Assembly (NCBI GenBank): GCA_965199055.1
Contig: CBDAQR010000012.1
Location: 1 to 15,030 of the forward strand
Direction of reading: 5' to 3'
Length of the DNA: 15,030 nt
Origin: CBDAQR01 sp965199055
Lineage (GTDB): Bacteria; Pseudomonadota; Gammaproteobacteria; Pseudomonadales; Halieaceae
Shown one piece after another: positions 6,114 through 13,049 of this stretch (within the stretch, counting starts at the first letter, position 1; the number at the start of each line of letters is the position of its first letter). The notes below the pieces were generated by a model, which was not told the DNA's origin, searched no databases, and saw nothing but the letters and a program-made list of their open reading frames with translations. A program made the position numbers and the translations under genes.

Positions 6114-6190
6114 ATTATTTTACGCGTACTCAGGCGCGGATTCTGGCCAACGCCGAGGTCAATTATGACTGGACGCGCAATCCGTTACAG
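6110..6190 (+). pseudogene. Probable stub of an interrupted early gene
   Basis: After the left repeat a new frame starts at ATG 6110, sharing the repeat's Shine-Dalgarno. It begins MNYFTRTQARILANAEVNYD, which looks like ordinary coding sequence, for about 25 codons. It then runs into the opposite strand of the zinc-ribbon gene ending at 6185; the rest of the open frame (to 6556) is its shadow. I read it as the leftover start of an early gene cut by arrival of the antisense cassette, but a short true gene or chance is possible. Confidence 0.35.
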
Positions 6191-6667
6191 GTAGCCGTCA
6201 AAGATATTCGACGGATTGGCAGAGCGGATCGGTATGTCTGGTTTGTCAATACAGTATTCTGCCTGGCACGTTTGACACGCCACGATTGGCCCGCCTGGGT
6301 TAGCCGATTGCAGTATCGATATTGTGTTTTTCTGCATGCATTTTGGGCAGGCATAGGGTGCCTTAACGTCTTTGTGGTCGGGCTGTTGCAGACGATACAG
6401 CCATACGCCCGTCACCACTTCTTGCAGTTTGTATTGGTTCGCCTGTTGCTGAAAAGCCTGCTGCTGGATTGTTACCGCCTGCAGCGAACGCACACGCTCT
6501 TTGAGCGCATGATTCTCATCATCGAGGGCCGAGGCAATGCGCTTCACTGCAAATAGCTCATCCTGTATTTCCTGCAAGGCGGCTTTGATTTTGGCGTCGT
6601 GGGTTGTGTTGTATGCGGTGGCAATGAGATCGCTCAGGGTTTTCAGGGCGGCAAAAACATCCATCAT
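6185..6667 (-). CDS. Coiled-coil plus zinc-ribbon phage accessory protein (copy 1)
   Basis: A 160-aa protein read against the early operon. ATG at 6667 (next ATG directly after, at 6664) is chosen because the sequence upstream in the same frame is the antisense of the repeat; the Shine-Dalgarno is weak (ACAGG). Residues about 3-75 are helical and likely coiled coil (IQDELFAVKRIASALDDENH, then LKERVRSL). A Y-L--V--G-W-Y-L stretch (79-93) leads to a four-Cys zinc ribbon: C107-P-K-C110 and C131-Q-T-C134, with SILQ between. This architecture is shared by a family of phage and prophage accessory proteins I recall without a known function. The same layout is seen in the second antisense gene at 7159-7692. 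Position and strand fit a moron. Confidence 0.75.
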   Translation of the reverse strand: MMDVFAALKTLSDLIATAYNTTHDAKIKAALQEIQDELFAVKRIASALDDENHALKERVRSLQAVTIQQQAFQQQANQYKLQEVVTGVWLYRLQQPDHKDVKAPYACPKCMQKNTISILQSANPGGPIVACQTCQAEYCIDKPDIPIRSANPSNIFDGYL

Positions 6668-6746
6668 GGGGCGGCCTGTCGGGTGTGGGTTAGCCAGGAA
6701 CCACAGCATAGCAGACAGGGCCCGCCCCACCCTATTGCAGCCAGCG

Positions 6747-6806
6747 AGCAGTGACTGCCGTTTTGCCGAGCGTCGCATGCGCTGGGGCCGGAGGCAGGCG
6801 GCATGA
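6747..6806 (+). repeat. 60-bp direct repeat, right copy
   Basis: Same sequence as 6054-6113 with three substitutions, 693 bp downstream. It is not preceded by the rest of the regulator gene, so it is a fragment. It supplies GGAGG (6790-6794) and the ATG for the DnaA-like gene at 6803. Confidence 0.9.
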
Positions 6807-7129
6807 CTTTTCCTGATAAACCCATCCGGCGCTATTTGCCGGAGCCTGAGCACTGGCCGCAACTGGCGAGGCTATGTGTGCGGGTAGGCAAGGCCACTGG
6901 GTTTTCGCCAGCGCTGTTTTTGACCCTGTCGCGCAGTCGCAATCGGGTGTACTGCCGCAACCTGGTACTGGCCCTGGCCACCCGGCTTACGTCTTTATCC
7001 ACCACCGAGATTGCCGAGGGCATGGGCTATGCCGATCACGCCTCCGTTTTTCATGCGGTACGGGCGGTAAAGCACGATCCTTTGTTTCACCAGTTGCTGG
7101 CGCAGTCGCGTCGGGACATTGTGCATTAG
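6803..7129 (+). CDS. DnaA domain IV-like DNA-binding protein
   Basis: A 108-aa protein. The start ATG at 6803 overlaps the stop in the repeat (ATGA) and uses GGAGG eight bases upstream. Residues about 40-92 match the DNA-binding domain IV of the replication initiator DnaA: LTLSRSRNRVYCRNLVLALA, then TRLTSLSTTEIAEGMGYADH and ASVFHAVRAVK, equal to the family's L(S)--R-R-V--(A)R----AL---LT--S--EIG---G-(R)DH-(T)V-HA-R pattern. The ATPase domain is absent, so it cannot initiate replication alone; it may bind DnaA boxes or phage DNA, acting as a regulator or competing with host DnaA. It is an early gene following the Cro-like regulator in the original order. A spacing of about 30 bp to the next antisense gene follows. 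Confidence 0.75.
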   Translation: MTFPDKPIRRYLPEPEHWPQLARLCVRVGKATGFSPALFLTLSRSRNRVYCRNLVLALATRLTSLSTTEIAEGMGYADHASVFHAVRAVKHDPLFHQLLAQSRRDIVH

Positions 7130-7140
7130 GAGCCACAGGG

Positions 7141-7159
7141 ATGATTAAATCTGAGACAT
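7141..7159 (+). pseudogene. Orphan ribosome site and start codon before antisense gene 2
   Basis: Just after the DnaA-like stop, AGGAG is followed eight bases later by ATG at 7141. The frame (MIKSET) stays open to 7671 but runs entirely opposite to the zinc-ribbon gene, so only the first few codons could be original. It parallels the stub at 6110: each antisense gene is entered just after a + strand ATG. Confidence 0.3.
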
Positions 7160-7692
7160 CATCGCGGCTTGAGGTAGTCCTGAAGAGACTCCTGAAGCTC
7201 ACTTCTCCGGCCGGTCTCCATGACGCGTTCATTGTCGTTGGGGATCAAGGCTGTATTCTGGCAACGCTGACACGTGTAGCGATCAGAATGGAAATGGGTC
7301 TCGGCAAATTGCAGCAGGGTTACTGCTCCGTTCTGGGCACACTGTGCACAGTAATACATGGGGGCCTTTTTACGATTTTTGTCAGCCCCTTTAACGGAAT
7401 CCCCCTCGATGCAATTACGGGGGACATAAACAACCGTTCCGTTATTCAGACGTATCGCTTCAAGATTCTTAACCTCATGGGACGTTTTTTGCAGCGCTTC
7501 GATTTTCTGCTTCAGCTTAAATTCCGTCTGCGTTGCCGCGTGGAGTTGCTCCTGAAGCGAGAGCGCTTCCTCGCGGAGTTGCTGTCTATCTTCTCGAAGA
7601 CTCAGGACGAGGTCCTGCGTGCTGCCGCCGGTGCGGATAACGTCGGTGAGGGTCCCGAGTGTGCGGGCTAGGGTATTGAGTCGTTCAATCAT
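7159..7692 (-). CDS. Coiled-coil plus zinc-ribbon phage accessory protein (copy 2)
   Basis: A 177-aa protein read against the early operon. ATG at 7692 has a strong ribosome site (AAGGAG at 7699-7704, six bases away); an ATG further upstream in frame (7749) lacks one. Residues about 20-75 are a coiled coil (SLREDRQQLREEALSLQEQL and following). Residues 74-91 (VKNLEAIRLNNGTVVYVP) correspond to the stretch before the ribbon in copy 1. The zinc ribbon is C115-A-Q-C118 and C141-Q-R-C144 with LLQFAE between. Extra residues 150-177 follow. It is a distant relative of the gene at 6185-6667 by architecture, with little identity outside the ribbon, so not a recent duplicate. Stop lies only 18 bases from an orphan + strand ATG at 7141. 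Confidence 0.75.
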   Translation of the reverse strand: MIERLNTLARTLGTLTDVIRTGGSTQDLVLSLREDRQQLREEALSLQEQLHAATQTEFKLKQKIEALQKTSHEVKNLEAIRLNNGTVVYVPRNCIEGDSVKGADKNRKKAPMYYCAQCAQNGAVTLLQFAETHFHSDRYTCQRCQNTALIPNDNERVMETGRRSELQESLQDYLKPR

Positions 7693-7844
7693 AGTCCTCT
7701 CCTTGCTGGTGTGTTCAGTGAGGGGTTGGGTCGGCGGGTGTGGGTGCATCCGTCGGCCACTTTTTATTGTAATCCTGTTTCCCTCTTACCGCGCCCGGTA
7801 TTCACCACGCGGCCCTGTTACCGATTTTTTTGGAGGACTGACCC

Positions 7845-8408
7845 ATGACTGATATTCCCTCGAACCCTGCCCTGGATCACATTACCGCGCTGACGCGGGA
7901 GTATGCGGCGGCCTATCACCATCTGCGGTCCACGCTGGAGGCATTGGAAGAGACTGTACGGGCGGTACGCAAGGCGCACCTGGATGAGTTACGTGCGGCC
8001 ACTGAGGCGGCGGGTACGGTCAAGGCGACCCTGCATGAGGCGCTGGTTGAGCATCCTGAGCTGTTTGCGGGCAAGCGTCGCACCCTCACCATTGAGGGCA
8101 TCCGCATTGGCTGGCGCAAGCTGAAGGGCAAGGTAGTGTTGCACGATGAGGCGGCGACCATTGCCCGCATTCGCGAGAAAGTGCCGACGGAGCAGGCAGA
8201 GTTGCTGATTCGGGTGAAGGAGACGGTCCACAAACCGGCGGTAGCGGATTTGACAGCGGGGGATCTGAAGCGGCTGGGCATTGCCATTGAAGAAGACAGC
8301 GACGAGGTGGTGATCAAGTCGATTGACAGCGCTATGGACAAGCTGTTGGCGGCCTTGCTGGCGGAGTACACAGAAGCGCTTCAGGACACCGCAGAGGGGG
8401 TAGCATGA
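7845..8408 (+). CDS. gam: Gam-like host-nuclease inhibitor
   Basis: A 187-aa protein, ATG 7845 with GGAGG at 7832-7836. Gam of Mu binds ends of double-stranded DNA and protects transposing phage DNA from host exonucleases; it is the phage counterpart of Ku. The N-terminal half (residues about 12-68) is a long helix pair, followed by the family's beta part TLTIEGIRIGWRKLKGKVVL (80-99), and then VKETVHKPAVADLTAGDLKR with LGIAIEE, typical of Gam-family proteins of transposable phages; usual length about 170-190. It sits in the early operon ahead of the transposase, as in B3-like phages. Its stop overlaps the ATG at 8405. Confidence 0.85.
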   Translation: MTDIPSNPALDHITALTREYAAAYHHLRSTLEALEETVRAVRKAHLDELRAATEAAGTVKATLHEALVEHPELFAGKRRTLTIEGIRIGWRKLKGKVVLHDEAATIARIREKVPTEQAELLIRVKETVHKPAVADLTAGDLKRLGIAIEEDSDEVVIKSIDSAMDKLLAALLAEYTEALQDTAEGVA

Positions 8409-8579
8409 GTCTGGCCATGCGCAACAACTGGGATGACCGGCACCGCCGAGGACAAAAGGGAGCACAGCCGTGGTCATGGGCTGCCGCTGACGCGGGGGGA
8501 GTTGCTGTTGGTCATCCTGGGTGGGGTGATCATCGGTCTGAACCTGATTGGGCTGCCCCTGCTGGCGGGGCTGACATGA
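8405..8579 (+). CDS. Small membrane protein, reading frame uncertain
   Basis: Two overlapping frames compete. The frame from ATG 8405 has the better start (GAGGGG just upstream, ATGA overlap with gam) and begins MSLAMRNNWDDRHRRGQKGA, but later becomes low-complexity. The frame ending at TGA 8579, with ATG at 8433, gives 48 aa with a clear membrane helix (ELLLVILGGVIIGLNLIGLP, then LLAGLT) and an ATGA overlap with the next gene, but no Shine-Dalgarno. A one-base indel around 8450-8470 would fuse the good start to the membrane part into a protein of about 57 aa. Function is unknown; a small inner-membrane phage protein is likely. Confidence 0.45.
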
Positions 8580-8879
8580 GCAGTCCTGGGTCTTATCACA
8601 ACGCTTCGCAGCAGTTGGTGCTGCGCTTGTATGCACGGCTTTGTCGCTGTCCGCTGGCAGAGTTTTTCGTTGGATGAGTTGCTGGCGGAGGAAGCTGGCT
8701 GTACGCGGGATCAGGTGTTTCGGGCCCTGCATAATCTGGCGGCGGCGGATTTTGTTGAGCAGCACCACAGGCGCTGGCGCATCTCGCCTCGAGCTGGTGC
8801 GCTGTCGGAACAGGTACGGCGGGCGATTGCTGAGCTGCATCATCAGTATCTGGAGGACCCCCATGGCAACAGTCTCTGA
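8576..8879 (+). pseudogene. Winged-helix-like early protein with an apparent one-base insertion
   Basis: From ATG 8576 the product starts MSSPGSYHNASQQLVLRLYA and continues RLCRCPLAEF, then shifts into a premature stop at 8677 after a run of five T (8663-8667). In the next frame the sequence continues sensibly: SLDELLAEEAGCTRDQVFRA, LHNLAAADFVEQHHRRWRIS, ending at 8879. With four T the gene would give about 100 aa with a winged-helix layout (helix, turn, recognition helix TRDQVFRALHNL, wing). The 3' end overlaps the next gene by 17 bases. Either the gene is broken or the homopolymer was misread; a +1 programmed shift is less likely because no known slippery signal is seen. Confidence 0.6.
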
Positions 8880-9609
8880 GACGGCGCTACAGGAGCGCCC
8901 GGCGCTGAACGAGTCGCTGAACAGCCTGGGCGGTATTTTGGGGAACAGTCAACCGCCGCGCAATGCGCTGGATGCGGCGGCACGAATTCGGGCTGGGCGG
9001 CAGGTATTGTCCGCTGTGCAGGCGCAGTGTGAAGCGATGGTGATGGAATCGCTATGGGTAATTCGTAAGCAGTACCCAGAACAGGCGGCGTTTGCCGGGT
9101 TTATTGACGAGCAGCTTGGGGATGTGCTGACGGCGGATAAGGCGTGGAGTTACAGCCAGGTGTGGGAGGTGGCGCGGCGCCAGCGGAGTTTGCGGGAGAT
9201 GGCCGGTGCTCAACCAGATCAGGTGGTGCTGCTGGTGAAGGATATTGGTGACGCGGTGGGGGCTGAGTTGGATGAAGATGATCAACGGCTGGTGGAAGCC
9301 TTATCCCTGCCGCCGCGCAAAAGGTGGCCAGCGTTAAGACGGCTGCTGGGTGTCGCAGAGGCTCCGGCTCCGGTATCTGCGGCTCCGGCACCGCTGGCCA
9401 CTTTGCCGACGGCGAGTTTGTTGATGCAGCTCAGGGAAGCGCGGCGTGGGCTGTTGTTTTGCCGTGACACGATGGTGGATGACGGTTCGGTGGATAGCGC
9501 GGTGGTGAGTGAGAGGACCACCGAGGAGATGCGCCTGGTGGTTGACGAGATTATTGGGGTGGCAGAAGAGATTGCTGGGGTCATGTTGGATCACACAGAC
9601 CGGGGCTGA
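8863..9609 (+). CDS. Unrecognised early phage protein, 248 aa
   Basis: ATG 8863 has GGAGG at 8852-8856, six bases upstream; the earlier open part of this frame has no ribosome site and overlaps the preceding gene. The protein is mainly helical: residues 25-100 (including AARIRAGRQVLSAVQAQCEA), an acidic part near 135-150, a Pro/Ala linker near 170-190, and a C-terminal helical part ending in VVDEIIGVAEEIAGVMLD. No membrane helix or catalytic motif. It lies in the early operon between gam and the transposase, where B3-like phages carry variable early genes. Function unknown. Confidence 0.7.
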   Translation: MATVSETALQERPALNESLNSLGGILGNSQPPRNALDAAARIRAGRQVLSAVQAQCEAMVMESLWVIRKQYPEQAAFAGFIDEQLGDVLTADKAWSYSQVWEVARRQRSLREMAGAQPDQVVLLVKDIGDAVGAELDEDDQRLVEALSLPPRKRWPALRRLLGVAEAPAPVSAAPAPLATLPTASLLMQLREARRGLLFCRDTMVDDGSVDSAVVSERTTEEMRLVVDEIIGVAEEIAGVMLDHTDRG

Positions 9610-9638
9610 GGTTCTGGGGGAAGCAAGGAGGAAAGACC

Positions 9639-9836
9639 ATGCGGTATGAGGCGATGACGGATGAGGAGTTGTTGGCGGCGGCGCGTTTTTCGTCAGACCC
9701 GCTGACAGAAGCGCTGGTGGCACGGCTGCTGAGGGCACTGGATAATATCGATAAGGCATCCTTCCCCGCCACAGGGGAAGGGGTAGCCCTGATGGAAGAT
9801 CAGGAAAATGGGCAAGCGCCGGAGGACGCCGCCTGA
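9639..9836 (+). CDS. Small acidic early protein, 65 aa
   Basis: ATG 9639 with AAGGAGG at 9625-9631, seven bases upstream. It starts MRYEAMTDEELLAAARFSSD and is helical and acidic with a disordered C-terminus (GQAPEDAA). It shares its stop with the next start (TGATG at 9834-9838), so the two are coupled. No family is recognised. Confidence 0.65.
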   Translation: MRYEAMTDEELLAAARFSSDPLTEALVARLLRALDNIDKASFPATGEGVALMEDQENGQAPEDAA

Positions 9837-10081
9837 TGGGCAGTCATGCGGCCAGTCTGAATCAGTCGCCCCGCCTGAGGCGGGTGGCGGCCTTGCTGAG
9901 CGGGGGCGGTGAGTACACCACACGGGATATTGTGCGCCGTTGTGATGTGTGTGCGGTGAATGCGATTGTGCATGAGCTGCGGGAGAACGGGCTGGACGTG
10001 CGCTGTCGTCAGGCCACAGCAGGCGGTCGGCGGGTGTGGCGGTATTCGCTGGTTGCACCGACACGGGGGCAACGCGCATGA
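9836..10081 (+). CDS. Winged-helix-type DNA-binding early protein, 81 aa
   Basis: The ATG at 9836 overlaps the preceding stop by one base and the stop overlaps the transposase start (ATGA at 10078), so it belongs to a tightly coupled set. Residues about 12-72 have a winged-helix pattern: RLRRVAALLSGGGEYTTRDI (helix 1 and 2), CDVCAVNAIVHELRENGLDV (recognition helix), then a basic wing RCRQATAGGRRVWRYSL. Small proteins of this kind often precede or follow transposase genes in Mu-like phages. It may regulate early genes, but no target can be named. Confidence 0.65.
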   Translation: MGSHAASLNQSPRLRRVAALLSGGGEYTTRDIVRRCDVCAVNAIVHELRENGLDVRCRQATAGGRRVWRYSLVAPTRGQRA

Positions 10082-11700
10082 GCCTCAGTGAGGCGGCCCG
10101 GGTGGAGATTGCCGAGAGTCTGGCGGCGGCTCCCTATGGCACACGCAAACAGATGGTGGCTTTGTTAGCCCTGCGCTTTGGAGTGTCTTCGTCGACCATT
10201 TATCGCATCGTCAAGCTAGGGGGCACGCCCCGCCCTCGAGAAGGTAACGCGGATTACCGGCGCTGGGTAAAAACGGCGGTGGTGCTGTCCCATCGGGCCC
10301 CGACGCCGGTACCGCTGGATCTGGCCATTGAGGCCGGTATTGCCGGAGGCAGTCTGCCACCGGCGGCGGCTAAGATGCCGACCGGCACGGCCTACCGGCT
10401 GCGACGTAATATGGATTTACGGCCCATTCCCCGACGCACCCAGCGGCTGCATGCGGATTACCCGATGCAGGCTCTGCAGTTTGACGGCTCTACCTCCAAG
10501 CGATTGATTGCGGTCAAACCTCTGGCCGAGGGTGACTGGTTGCTGAGATTGCACCATGCACCGACCCCGGCGAGCGGTTACAAGAACAAGCCGCTACCGG
10601 CCCACCGAATGAAGCCGCTGACCTGTGGCATCTGGGATATGTGCACCGGGTACACACGGGCACGGTACGCGGTCGGACGTGGCGAGAACAGCCTGGGATC
10701 ACTGGAAGCGCTGTGCGCGATGTTGGCACCGAGTGGCGATCCGGAGCGGCCGCTGCACGGGGTGCCGGACAATCTGTGGACTGATCTGGGTGCACTGTTC
10801 AAGGGACAGATTGCGCGTGAGCTGCTGGAGCGGCTGAATATGGCGCTGGCCACCGGGGCAGCCTACCACAAAGAGCGCATGGGCGGGGTGGAGCATGCCT
10901 GGGCAACGCTGTGGCGGCGCTTTGAGGACAGCCTGTTTTTGACCGAGCGTGAGGAATTTACGTTAAGCGAGATCAACGCCCGGCTGGCGAAGTATGAGGC
11001 AAAAACAGTGAACGAGCGGCTGTCCCGCATCCGGGTGGGCGAGCAACTGGCCACCCGCGCTGCGGCCTGGGTAGCCCTGACCAATGGGCGTCCTGCCGAC
11101 AATCCGCTGCGGGCGTTTCCGGCGAATGCGCTGGACACAGCCTATCGCCAGGCCACCCGCCACATTGACCGTAATGGCATCCTGCGTTTCAAGGGGGTGG
11201 AGTACGAAAGCCCACGCTGGCACAGCGAGGCGGTGATTGTGCGGGAGGCCCTGACTGGTGACGAGGCGGTGTTGACGCTTGAGCACCCGGGCACTGGCGA
11301 GCGCTGCGAGGCCCGCCCGTATCAGCCGCGCCCTTATGGGATGGTCAATGCCATGCCGTCCAGCGCCCTGGACACGCTGCTGGAAGCCGCAGCCGAAAAC
11401 CCGCCCGCCAGTGGAGACCCTTATGGGACAACTGGCAGTGACCGCCGCGACGGGGCCATTCCCATGAAAGCACGCTCAGCCGAGGCGGCACCGCTGGCCA
11501 ATCCACTGGATACGGCGTGCTATCCCTCGCTGGAGGCGGCCATGGCGGACTTTGCCCGGCTGTGCCCATGGCCCTTGTCAGCGGCCAATCGTGAGCGCAT
11601 TGGTGCGGTCATTACTGAAAATCATCTGCACAAGCAGGCAGTCACCGAACTGGCGGCTGCGCTGCTGGCGTCACTGGATAGCGAAGGAGGTACCTTGTGA
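10078..11700 (+). CDS. Phage transposase A subunit, MuA/B3-type DDE recombinase
   Basis: A 540-aa protein, ATG 10078 overlapping the previous stop. It joins phage ends to target DNA for integration and replicative transposition. Residues 8-46 hold an HTH (GTRKQMVALLALRFGVSSST, IYRIVK) and a second DNA-binding part follows to about 120. The catalytic RNase H-like domain has Asp136 (LQFDGST), Asp236 (LWTDLGALFKG) and Glu272 (GGVEHAWATLW), with exactly 35 residues between the last two: a DD35E triad. A beta-barrel-like part (360-415) and a C-terminal region (470-540), expected to contact the B ATPase, follow. It is shorter than MuA (663 aa), like B3-type transposases. The ATPase gene starts within its stop codon. 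Confidence 0.9.
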   Translation: MSLSEAARVEIAESLAAAPYGTRKQMVALLALRFGVSSSTIYRIVKLGGTPRPREGNADYRRWVKTAVVLSHRAPTPVPLDLAIEAGIAGGSLPPAAAKMPTGTAYRLRRNMDLRPIPRRTQRLHADYPMQALQFDGSTSKRLIAVKPLAEGDWLLRLHHAPTPASGYKNKPLPAHRMKPLTCGIWDMCTGYTRARYAVGRGENSLGSLEALCAMLAPSGDPERPLHGVPDNLWTDLGALFKGQIARELLERLNMALATGAAYHKERMGGVEHAWATLWRRFEDSLFLTEREEFTLSEINARLAKYEAKTVNERLSRIRVGEQLATRAAAWVALTNGRPADNPLRAFPANALDTAYRQATRHIDRNGILRFKGVEYESPRWHSEAVIVREALTGDEAVLTLEHPGTGERCEARPYQPRPYGMVNAMPSSALDTLLEAAAENPPASGDPYGTTGSDRRDGAIPMKARSAEAAPLANPLDTACYPSLEAAMADFARLCPWPLSAANRERIGAVITENHLHKQAVTELAAALLASLDSEGGTL

Positions 11701-12557
11701 GACAACGATTGCGACAGCATTTTGGTCTGCCCGCCGACCCCTGGGCAGGACTGACCCTGCCGACCCTGGATCATCGCCATATCGCAGCGGCAGTGGCTCA
11801 GGCAGTAACCACTGCTGGCTTTGTGGTAATTGCCGGGCCGCGTGGGGCGGGCAAGACCTTCAGCCTGTGGCGGGCATTGGAACAGCAGGGTGAGCAGCAG
11901 CCGGTCACGGTGATTGAGCCGCTGCGGCTGGATCGGGAGCGGCTGCACATGGGGGATATTCAGCAGGCGATTGTGATGCAGTTGTCCGATGAGACAGTGC
12001 GTCATTCTGCTGAGGCCCGGGCCGGGCAGGTGCGACGCCTGCTGGCTGCTGCCGACACGCCGGTGCTGGTGATTGATGAGGCGCAGCATCTGCACCACGG
12101 CACGCTGCGCGCCCTTAAACGGCTGCGGGAGCTTGGTGCTCGGGGGCGCAAGCGCGCCCTGCTGGCTGTGCTTTTAGTGGGCCAATCCGACCCCACCGTC
12201 CGGATCAGTGAGGTGGGGCTGAGAAGCGACTGTCTGGCATTACGTGGCTTGACCGCCGGGGAGATCGGCAAGGTGCTGGGGCAGGTACTGGGCAAGCGGA
12301 TTGAGCAACCAGCCAGTGCGTTGCTGGGTAAACGCCTGGCCGGACAGACCTGGCTGGATATGCAGCAGGGTGTGGATGACTGCCTGGCTATCGCCCTGGC
12401 CGAGGGGGCTAAAATCCTGACCAGAGATGCGGTGTTGCGGGCCCTGGGGGAGCGGTCTCGCCCCGGGACAGGAGGGCGGACTGCCCCGCAAGATACAGCG
12501 ATTGCTGGCGCATTGGATGCCCTGGATAGTCCCACACGCTCACGCCGTGCGGCCTGA
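11697..12557 (+). CDS. Transposition target-capture ATPase, MuB-like AAA+
   Basis: A 286-aa protein with a GTG start at 11697 overlapping the transposase stop (GTGA) and a strong Shine-Dalgarno, AAGGAGG at 11684-11690. It forms ATP-dependent filaments on target DNA, delivers target to the transposase and gives target immunity. Walker A is GPRGAGKT (47-54), Walker B VLVIDEAQ (123-130), and LLAVLLVGQSD (155-165) fits the sensor 1 strand. A C-terminal helical region with basic end (SPTRSRRAA) follows. Unlike MuB (312 aa) no N-terminal HTH is obvious; in length it resembles B3-type and TnsC-like partners. Confidence 0.9.
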   Translation: MRQRLRQHFGLPADPWAGLTLPTLDHRHIAAAVAQAVTTAGFVVIAGPRGAGKTFSLWRALEQQGEQQPVTVIEPLRLDRERLHMGDIQQAIVMQLSDETVRHSAEARAGQVRRLLAAADTPVLVIDEAQHLHHGTLRALKRLRELGARGRKRALLAVLLVGQSDPTVRISEVGLRSDCLALRGLTAGEIGKVLGQVLGKRIEQPASALLGKRLAGQTWLDMQQGVDDCLAIALAEGAKILTRDAVLRALGERSRPGTGGRTAPQDTAIAGALDALDSPTRSRRAA

Positions 12558-12568
12558 CAGGGTGGCTC

Positions 12569-13048
12569 ATGATGGCTGCCCCGATTACCGCATCCCAGAT
12601 TCGTGCGATTCATACTGCCCTCAATGTCAACGGCATTGAGGATGAAGACTACCGCGCCTTGCTGGCCGCACAGTTCAAGGTGACCACCTGCAAGGCCCTG
12701 ACCCGTGCCGAAGCCGGGCAACTGCTGAATCGGCTGTGGGGCCGCAAGCGGGCCCCGGCAAACCCGGCGGGTGGGAGCCGCAAAAAGTCTCGTCGGCGCC
12801 AGCACATCCGGCAACCGGCCAGTGCGCCACCCCCGGATAACGGGACAGTAGTACGACTGGTCTCACTGCCGCAGCGCCGCCTGATCGAGGCCCTGGTGAG
12901 CGAGATTGCCTGGGAGCAGGCGGACGGTTATGCCCGCTGGCTCAACCGCTCACTGGGGCTCACTGCGGTGCGTACTACCGCCGAGGCGGCGCGGGTGATC
13001 AATGGCCTGCAAGGGCTCAAGCAGTTCGGTCACGGACAGGAGGCGTGA
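12569..13048 (+). CDS. GemA-like regulatory protein (Mu gp16 family, DUF1018)
   Basis: A 159-aa protein; the ATG at 12572 is better spaced from AGGGTGG (12559-12565) than that at 12569. The N-terminus (ITASQIRAIHTALNVNGIED, then EDYRALLAAQFKVTTCKALT with RAEAGQLLNRL) is the DUF1018/GemA domain: K/R--I-A------L--d---Y--LL------S--dLT--E---ll--L. A basic, probably disordered linker (58-85) precedes a second helical domain ending VINGLQGLKQF. In Mu, GemA affects host gene expression and DNA supercoiling; here the role is inferred from family and its usual place after B and before mor. Confidence 0.8.
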   Translation: MMAAPITASQIRAIHTALNVNGIEDEDYRALLAAQFKVTTCKALTRAEAGQLLNRLWGRKRAPANPAGGSRKKSRRRQHIRQPASAPPPDNGTVVRLVSLPQRRLIEALVSEIAWEQADGYARWLNRSLGLTAVRTTAEAARVINGLQGLKQFGHGQEA

Positions 13049-13049
13049 G

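Noticed and set aside
6190..6556. Continuation of the + strand frame from 6110
   Set aside because: Opposite to the zinc-ribbon gene, whose Cys pairs and coiled coil are clearly coding.
6874..7671. 265-aa + strand frame across DnaA-like and second zinc-ribbon genes
   Set aside because: Runs out of frame through one gene and antisense through the other; no ribosome site at its start.
6679..7746. Shared 11-mer CGGGTGTGGGT upstream of both antisense genes
   Set aside because: Placed at different distances from the two starts and simple GC-rich sequence; likely chance without more copies.
8657..8680. Programmed ribosomal frameshift at the five-T run
   Set aside because: Needs a +1 shift with no known slippery codon pair, stop-codon context or stimulatory element; an indel is simpler.
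7989..8864. 291-aa minus-strand frame opposite gam and following genes
   Set aside because: Gln/Arg/Pro-rich antisense shadow of gam; no ribosome site.
10078..12557. Transposase and ATPase pair read as a Tn7-like or IS21-like element
   Set aside because: Flanking gam, gemA-like, mor-like and lysis genes show a phage, and no short element with terminal repeats is visible around the pair.
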